The notes under the pieces were generated by a model. It searched no databases. It worked only from the letters and a program-made list of their open reading frames with translations, and was not told where the DNA came from. This document shows positions 33,064 through 37,972 of a DNA stretch of 37,972 nt, piece by piece (position 1 is the first letter of the stretch; each line of letters starts with the position of its first letter). Source of the DNA: Caballeronia choica (lineage in GTDB: Bacteria > Pseudomonadota > Gammaproteobacteria > Burkholderiales > Burkholderiaceae); assembly GCF_001544535.1 (NCBI RefSeq), contig NZ_FCON02000077.1, positions 1-37,972 of the forward strand, read 5' to 3'. Both the position numbers and the translations under genes were made by a program.

Positions 33064-34332
33064 ATGAAGTCACGTCCTCAGCGCGGGGCGCTGTATCTGT
33101 GCCTGATCGTACTCGCCGCCTGCTCGAAACAAGCGCCGCCGCCTCCGCCGCCGCAAGTCGCCGTGGTGAAGGCGCAATCGCAGGCGGTGCCGCTCGAACG
33201 TCAGTTTGTCGGCCGGCTTTCGCCTTATTACAGCGCCAATGTGACGGCGCGCGTGTCCGGCGTGCTGCTGCGGCGCACCTACAAGGAAGGCTCGCAGATT
33301 CGCGCGGGGCAACTGCTGTTTGAAATCGATCCGGTCTTTTACCGCGCGCAGCTGAATAACGACCTTGCGGTGCTGGCCGAGGATCAGGCCACCTACGTCA
33401 ACGACCACATCACCGCCGTGCGCAACCGCAAGCTGCTGCCGGTCGGCTCGGTCTCGCAGCAGACGGTCGACAATTCCGATGCCGCCGAACGCAGCGCCGC
33501 GGCCAAGGTCAAGGCCGACGAGGCAACCGTCGAAAGCGCGCGGGTTTCGCTCGCCTACACGCGCGTGACGGCGCCGATCAGCGGTATCGCCGGGCAGCAA
33601 CAAGTGACGGCGGGCGCGGTGGTTGGCACCAGCACGTCCGACACGGGTGGCAGCGGCACGCTGCTGACGACGGTCCAGCAGATCGATCCGATGTACGTGA
33701 ACTTCACGATCAGTTCGGCCGATCTGGCGACGCTGCAGCAGTCCCAGAGCAACGGCTCGATAGAACTGCAGCAACAAAACCACACCACGGTGCGGATCGG
33801 GCTGCCCAATCATACGTCGTACGGGACGGCGGGCACCGTCGATTTCTCTGACGTGACGGTGAATGCCGCGACCGGCTCGATCAATATGCGTGCGCTCGTC
33901 GCGAACCCGCAGCGGCGTCTGCTGCCGGGCATGTATGTGACGCTGACCGTTGATTTCGGCCAGCAGAACAATGTGTTCCTGATTCCCCAGCAGGCAGTGC
34001 AGCGCGACACGGTCGGTGCATACGTGTTTGTGGTCGGTGCGGACGGCAAGGTGACGCGCAAGGATGTCGAGGCGACCAATAGCCTTGGCAACAACTGGGT
34101 CGTCACGCACGGGCTGGCAGACGGTGACCCGATCATCGTGACAGGTGTACAGATGGTGCGGGAAGGTGCGCAGGTGAAGAGCGTCGCGTGGCAGCCGCCT
34201 GCGGCTGCGTCGGGGGTGGCTGCGAATGCGGTTCCCGGCACGGGACCTGCCGTGTCGAGCCCGGCGGCGTCGGGTCCCGCAGCTGCGCCGGCTTCCGCGG
34301 CGTCATCGGCCTCGGCCGGTATGGCGAAGTAG
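33064..34332 (+). CDS. RND efflux periplasmic adaptor (membrane fusion protein)
   Basis: A 422-residue MFP. ALYLCLIVLAACSKQAPPPP gives a lipobox (LAAC) and a proline stretch. RLSPYYSANVTARVSGVLLR and GSQIRAGQLLFEIDPVFYRA are the lipoyl/barrel-sandwich halves, a helical hairpin lies around residues 110-165, and RLLPGMYVTLTVDFGQQNNV is the beta-barrel. The Ala/Ser/Pro-rich tail is low complexity. The start at 33064 has CGGAG six bases upstream; a frame ten codons longer is unlikely. It links the inner-membrane pump to the outer-membrane factor. The stop overlaps the ribosome binding site of the pump gene (TAGGAG). Confidence 0.92.
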   Translation: MKSRPQRGALYLCLIVLAACSKQAPPPPPPQVAVVKAQSQAVPLERQFVGRLSPYYSANVTARVSGVLLRRTYKEGSQIRAGQLLFEIDPVFYRAQLNNDLAVLAEDQATYVNDHITAVRNRKLLPVGSVSQQTVDNSDAAERSAAAKVKADEATVESARVSLAYTRVTAPISGIAGQQQVTAGAVVGTSTSDTGGSGTLLTTVQQIDPMYVNFTISSADLATLQQSQSNGSIELQQQNHTTVRIGLPNHTSYGTAGTVDFSDVTVNAATGSINMRALVANPQRRLLPGMYVTLTVDFGQQNNVFLIPQQAVQRDTVGAYVFVVGADGKVTRKDVEATNSLGNNWVVTHGLADGDPIIVTGVQMVREGAQVKSVAWQPPAAASGVAANAVPGTGPAVSSPAASGPAAAPASAASSASAGMAK

Positions 34333-34342
34333 GAGACCGCTC

Positions 34343-37300
34343 ATGCCGAGTTTTTTCATCAACCGCCCCGTCTTCGCCTGGGTCATCGCGATCCTGATCT
34401 CGCTGTTCGGCATCATTTCCGTGCACGGCATGGGGATCGATTCGTACCCGGACATCGCGCCACCGCAAGTGACCGTCACCGCGCAGTATCCGGGCGCGAG
34501 CGCCCAGACGATGGAATCGACGGTGACCCAGGTGATCGAGCAGCAGCTTACCGGCATCGACAATCTGCTGTACTTCAGTTCGAGCTCCAGCTCGAATGGC
34601 CAGACACAGATCACCCTCACGTTCGCGACCGGCACCAACCCGGACATCGCCCAGGTGCAGGTGCAGAACAAAGTCACGCTCGCCCAGCCTCTGCTGCCTT
34701 CGCAGGTCACTCAGCAAGGGGTGGTTGTGGCGAAGGCGAGTCCGGACATCCTGATGTTCATCGCGCTGCAGTCAGATAATCCCGCGATCGATGCCGGGCG
34801 GCTCTCCGATATTCTCGCCTCGCAGATCCAGCCTAACATCGGCCGTGTGAACGGGGTCGGCAATACCACGCTGCTTGGCTCGGAGTACGCAGTGCGCATC
34901 TGGCTCGACCCCGACAAGCTGCAGAGCTACGGGCTGTCCACGACCCAGGTGCTCAATGCCGTGAGCTCGCAGAATGCGCAGTTCGCAGCCGGCTCGCTGG
35001 GCGCGGATCCGGCCGTGAAAGGGCAGATGTTTACGGCGAACGTGACGGGCGACAGCCTGTTCTCGTCGGTCAAGCAGTTCCAGGACATCATTATCGTGGC
35101 GAACAGCAACGGCACCACGGTCAAGCTCTCCGACGTGGCGCGTATTTCGTTCGGCTCGCAGACGTATGGCTTCGCGCCGGTCTATAACGGCAAGGCCGCT
35201 GGGGGACTCGCGGTTTTCCTGCTGCCAGGCGCGAATGCGCTCGCGGTCCAGAAGGCCGTAGTAGCCGAGATGGCGACGCTGGCGCGCGATTTGCCGCAAG
35301 GCGTCACGTGGAGCGTGCCATACGACACCACGCCGTTTATCACCGCGTCGATCGTCGACGTGATCCGCACGCTCATCGAGGCGATCGTGCTGGTGTTTTT
35401 CGTGATGCTGATCTTCCTGCAGAATCTGCGGGCCACGATCATTCCGACGCTCGTGATTCCGGTTGCGCTCCTCGGGACCTTCATCGGCCTGTCGGCGCTG
35501 CACTACACGCTCAACCAGTTGACGCTCTTCGGCATGGTGCTGGCGATCGGCATTGTGGTTGACGACGCGATCGTCGTGATCGAAAACGTCGAACGCATCA
35601 TGAGCGAGGAGCATCTGGAGCCACGGGCGGCGACACGCAAGGCAATGGGCCAGATCACCGGCGCCATCATCGCGATCACGGTGGTGCTCTCCGCCGTGTT
35701 CATCCCGTCCGCGCTGCAGCCGGGCGCGACTGGCATCATCTACGCGCAGTTCGCGTTGACGATCGCGGTATCGATGGGATTCTCCGCGTTCCTCGCGCTC
35801 TCGTTCACGCCTTCGCTGTGCGCGGCGATTCTGAGGCCCGAACACGTGGAGAGCAAGAGCGCGGTCTACCGCTGGTTCAACCGCACGTTCGACTGGACGA
35901 CGAAAAAGTATCTCGGCCATGCCGGCCGCGCCGTGCACCATGCGCCACGCTGGATGGTGGTGTTTGTGCTCGTCGTCGTGCTGACCGGCTTCCTGTACAC
36001 GAAACTGCCGACGAGCTTCGTGCCCGACGAGGACCAGGGCTTCGTGCTCGCACTCATCAACCTGCCGCCCGGCTCGACGCTGCAGCGCACAGACCACGTG
36101 ATGGCCGAGGTACGCGACAAGCTCGAACACAGTGCGGTCGGCAAGGAAATCGTGGGCATTTTCCAGCCCGAAGGCTTCAGCTTTGTCGGCACGAGCGAAA
36201 ACGTCGGCATGTCGTTCATCAAGCTGGCGGACTGGAACAAGCGCCATGACACCGCGATGCAGTTGATTCCGCAGATCAACCAGATCCTTCATGCCATTCC
36301 CGACGCGCAGATCTTCGCGGTGAATCTGCCGACCATCCGCGGTCTTAGCCAGTTCGGTGGCATCGATATGTATCTGCAGGCGCGTGCCGGCCAGTCGCGC
36401 GCGGAGCTTGGCCAGGCTACGGCCACGCTGCTCGGCAATGCTTCGAAGAGCCCGGTGTTATTCGGGATCCGCCCCAACTCACTGCCGAGTGCGCCGCAAC
36501 TGGACGTCGCGGTGGACCGGACTCAGGCCGAAGCGATGGGCCTGTCGCTGACCGACGTCTACGACACGCTCCAGATGGAACTCGCGCCGTTCTACGTCAA
36601 CCAGTTCACTTACGGCGGACGCGTGAAGCGTGTCTATATCCAGGCGGACGCGCCCTACCGGATGGGGCTCGATGCGCTCCAGCACCTGTACACGCCGGGC
36701 CTGTTCACGAACAGTGGCAGCTCGATCACGGCCCCGGGCCAGTCGTCATCGAAAAGCGCGAGCGCATTGAACGGCTTCGCGACGCCCGTCGACCCGTCGC
36801 CCGCGAACACGTCGATCAGCCCTTACAACATGGTGCCGCTCTCCAGTGTGGTGAATGCCAGATGGAGCTTCGGGCCGACCGTGCTACCGCGCTACAACGG
36901 CTACTCGGCGATCGAGGTTGTCGGCAACTCCGCCGCGGGCTATTCGACCGGTCAGGCGATCGATGTGCTGCAGAACATCGTCGACCACCAGTTGCCGGTG
37001 GGTTTCGCAGCGGACTGGACCGGTCAGTCGTTCCAGGAATTGCTGTCGGGCTCGTCGGCGGTGACGCTGCTGATGCTGTCGATCCTGGTGGTGTTCCTGT
37101 GTCTCGCCGCGCTGTACGAAAGCTGGTCGATTCCGGCTGCGGTGCTGCTGGTCGTGCCGCTCGGCATGCTCGGCATGCTGGTGTTCTGTCTGTCGTTCGG
37201 CGTACCGAACGACATTTACTTCAAGATTGGTCTCGTGACCGTGATCGGTCTGGCGGCGAAAAACGCGATCCTGATTGTCGAGTTCGCGGTGGAGGGGCAG

Positions 37301-37705
37301 CAACGCGGCATGACGCTGCGCGACGCCGTCCTGACCGCAGCCCGGCTTAGACTGCGTCCGATCCTGATGACCTCGATGGCCTTTATTCTCGGCGTGTTCC
37401 CGCTCGTTGTCTCATCGGGTGCAGGCGCCGCCTCGCGTCACGAAATTGGCACCGGCGTGATCGGCGGCATGCTGTTCGCCACCTTCTTCGGTTTGCTGCT
37501 GATTCCGGTGTTCTATGTGGTCGTACGGCGGCTGCTGGGCGACGAGCTCGACGAGGTGTCGCACAAAATGCACCATCGCGACGGTGAAGAAGGGGACGGC
37601 CATGGGGAGCACGACGGTGGCACACCGGGAGGTAGCGACGGTCATGGCGGCGGTGGGGCGGGTGGCGGCGGCGCAAGTTCTGCGGGAGAGGGCACGCCTG
37701 CCTAG
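34343..37705 (+). CDS. HAE1-family RND efflux permease (AcrB/MexB type)
   Basis: A 1120-residue pump. The opening is MPSFFINRPVFAWVIAILIS. The first six-helix block carries MVLAIGIVVDDAIVVIENVE with the paired aspartates of the proton relay. The second block carries VIGLAAKNAILIVEFAVEGQ with the relay lysine. Usual HAE1 members have about 1030-1060 residues. Here a Ser/Thr-rich insertion (about 785-825, TNSGSSITAPGQSSSKSASA) lies before VPLSSVVNARWSFGP, and a tail of about 47 residues rich in His, Gly and Asp (HKMHHRDGEEGDGHGEHDGG) follows the last helix in the cytoplasm. AGGAG lies just before the ATG. Substrates are probably hydrophobic drugs or solvents, by family only. Confidence 0.95.
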   Translation: MPSFFINRPVFAWVIAILISLFGIISVHGMGIDSYPDIAPPQVTVTAQYPGASAQTMESTVTQVIEQQLTGIDNLLYFSSSSSSNGQTQITLTFATGTNPDIAQVQVQNKVTLAQPLLPSQVTQQGVVVAKASPDILMFIALQSDNPAIDAGRLSDILASQIQPNIGRVNGVGNTTLLGSEYAVRIWLDPDKLQSYGLSTTQVLNAVSSQNAQFAAGSLGADPAVKGQMFTANVTGDSLFSSVKQFQDIIIVANSNGTTVKLSDVARISFGSQTYGFAPVYNGKAAGGLAVFLLPGANALAVQKAVVAEMATLARDLPQGVTWSVPYDTTPFITASIVDVIRTLIEAIVLVFFVMLIFLQNLRATIIPTLVIPVALLGTFIGLSALHYTLNQLTLFGMVLAIGIVVDDAIVVIENVERIMSEEHLEPRAATRKAMGQITGAIIAITVVLSAVFIPSALQPGATGIIYAQFALTIAVSMGFSAFLALSFTPSLCAAILRPEHVESKSAVYRWFNRTFDWTTKKYLGHAGRAVHHAPRWMVVFVLVVVLTGFLYTKLPTSFVPDEDQGFVLALINLPPGSTLQRTDHVMAEVRDKLEHSAVGKEIVGIFQPEGFSFVGTSENVGMSFIKLADWNKRHDTAMQLIPQINQILHAIPDAQIFAVNLPTIRGLSQFGGIDMYLQARAGQSRAELGQATATLLGNASKSPVLFGIRPNSLPSAPQLDVAVDRTQAEAMGLSLTDVYDTLQMELAPFYVNQFTYGGRVKRVYIQADAPYRMGLDALQHLYTPGLFTNSGSSITAPGQSSSKSASALNGFATPVDPSPANTSISPYNMVPLSSVVNARWSFGPTVLPRYNGYSAIEVVGNSAAGYSTGQAIDVLQNIVDHQLPVGFAADWTGQSFQELLSGSSAVTLLMLSILVVFLCLAALYESWSIPAAVLLVVPLGMLGMLVFCLSFGVPNDIYFKIGLVTVIGLAAKNAILIVEFAVEGQQRGMTLRDAVLTAARLRLRPILMTSMAFILGVFPLVVSSGAGAASRHEIGTGVIGGMLFATFFGLLLIPVFYVVVRRLLGDELDEVSHKMHHRDGEEGDGHGEHDGGTPGGSDGHGGGGAGGGGASSAGEGTPA

Positions 37706-37972
37706 CGAACCGGCGCGCGCCAGATCTTCGTCGCGTCATTGCCTTATGCGAAGCTTTCCATAAGACCAATGACCGGGCTCTCGCTGTCCGGCTGTGAAAG
37801 TCCGTTCTCTGCGTCAAGCTGCCACTCGATTGGTCTGGGTTAAGCTCGACTAGCGTGGGCCGACAACCCCGTGCGTTCAAATCCCACACTCGACAAGGAC
37901 GTAGGTCGAGAAATCTCCCCACTCGTTTTGCACCCTGTTAGTGGGAGCGCGTTGGATGGGCGTCTGGTTTCT
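37706..37972. other. Downstream region of the efflux operon, no gene seen
   Basis: No supportable gene. A 6-bp inverted repeat CCCACT/AGTGGG around 37918-37947 with a loop of about 17 bases lacks a T-run, so it is a poor terminator. A stretch near 37890-37910 (GCGTTCAAATCCCAC) resembles a tRNA T-arm, but no other tRNA arms can be folded around it. Confidence 0.4.

Noticed and set aside
37880-37915. Possible tRNA 3' end (GCGTTCAAATCCCACACTCGAC)
   Set aside because: Four of five T-stem pairs can form, but the remaining cloverleaf is missing. At best it is a tRNA remnant.
1-37972. CRISPR arrays, complete insertion sequences and rRNA genes
   Set aside because: No regularly spaced repeats, no intact transposase with terminal repeats and no rRNA-like sequence were found by eye.

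Overview
The window is GC-rich, proteobacterial DNA. Its gene content points to a Burkholderia/Paraburkholderia/Caballeronia-type betaproteobacterium: the start of a second F-type ATPase operon of the N-ATPase type, an FNR/universal-stress/alcohol-dehydrogenase block like the low-oxygen loci of that group, an aryl polyene (APE) pigment cluster, and a NodT/MFP/HAE1 efflux operon. Species cannot be fixed by eye.

Region 1 (1-7.0 kb) looks like a low-oxygen block. It holds the 5' end of atpD (minus), a histone-deacetylase-like amidohydrolase, a four-cysteine FNR-type regulator, a universal stress protein plus the tail of a second one, a zinc alcohol dehydrogenase and a double-domain SagB-type nitroreductase. 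Two FNR-like boxes (617-630 and 4094-4107) sit at class II spacing from plausible -10 hexamers in front of the ATPase operon and the alcohol dehydrogenase. A 21-nt element (668-688 and 4079-4099) occurs at both places. The regulator between them probably drives both promoters.

Region 2 (7.1-12.1 kb) is a loose, partly decayed stretch: a small unrecognised ORF with a very strong ribosome binding site, an orphan HicB-like antitoxin, fragments of a CurA-type oxidoreductase, an IS21 transposase and a YccF membrane protein, an intact RIO1-type kinase, and a membrane-anchored polysaccharide deacetylase followed by a good intrinsic terminator.

Region 3 (12.4-28.4 kb) is a complete-looking APE type II polyketide cluster of fifteen tightly packed plus-strand genes. 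Nearly all overlap by ATGA, GTGA, TGATG or a few codons. The order is chain-length-factor-like KS, acyltransferase, two ACPs, membrane protein, aryl-CoA/ACP ligase fused to a dehydratase, glycosyltransferase fused to acyltransferase, aromatic ammonia-lyase, thioesterase, LolA-like carrier, MMPL exporter, KS, second dehydratase, ketoreductase, KS, and an additional FabB-like KS. The ammonia-lyase and ligase would supply and load the aryl starter. The ACP-bound chain would be extended by the KS/CLF, KR and DH enzymes. The glycosyl/acyltransferases, LolA and MMPL proteins would build and move the lipid-linked pigment to the outer membrane. Next to it lie a SAM methyltransferase (minus) and a flavoenzyme with flavin-dependent-halogenase motifs (plus), which may tailor the aryl head.

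Region 4 (30.7-37.7 kb) has an unrecognised 88-residue ORF with a strong ribosome binding site, an intergenic region with tandem operator-like repeats, and an RND efflux operon of outer-membrane factor, periplasmic adaptor and inner-membrane pump. The pump has an unusual His/Gly-rich tail.
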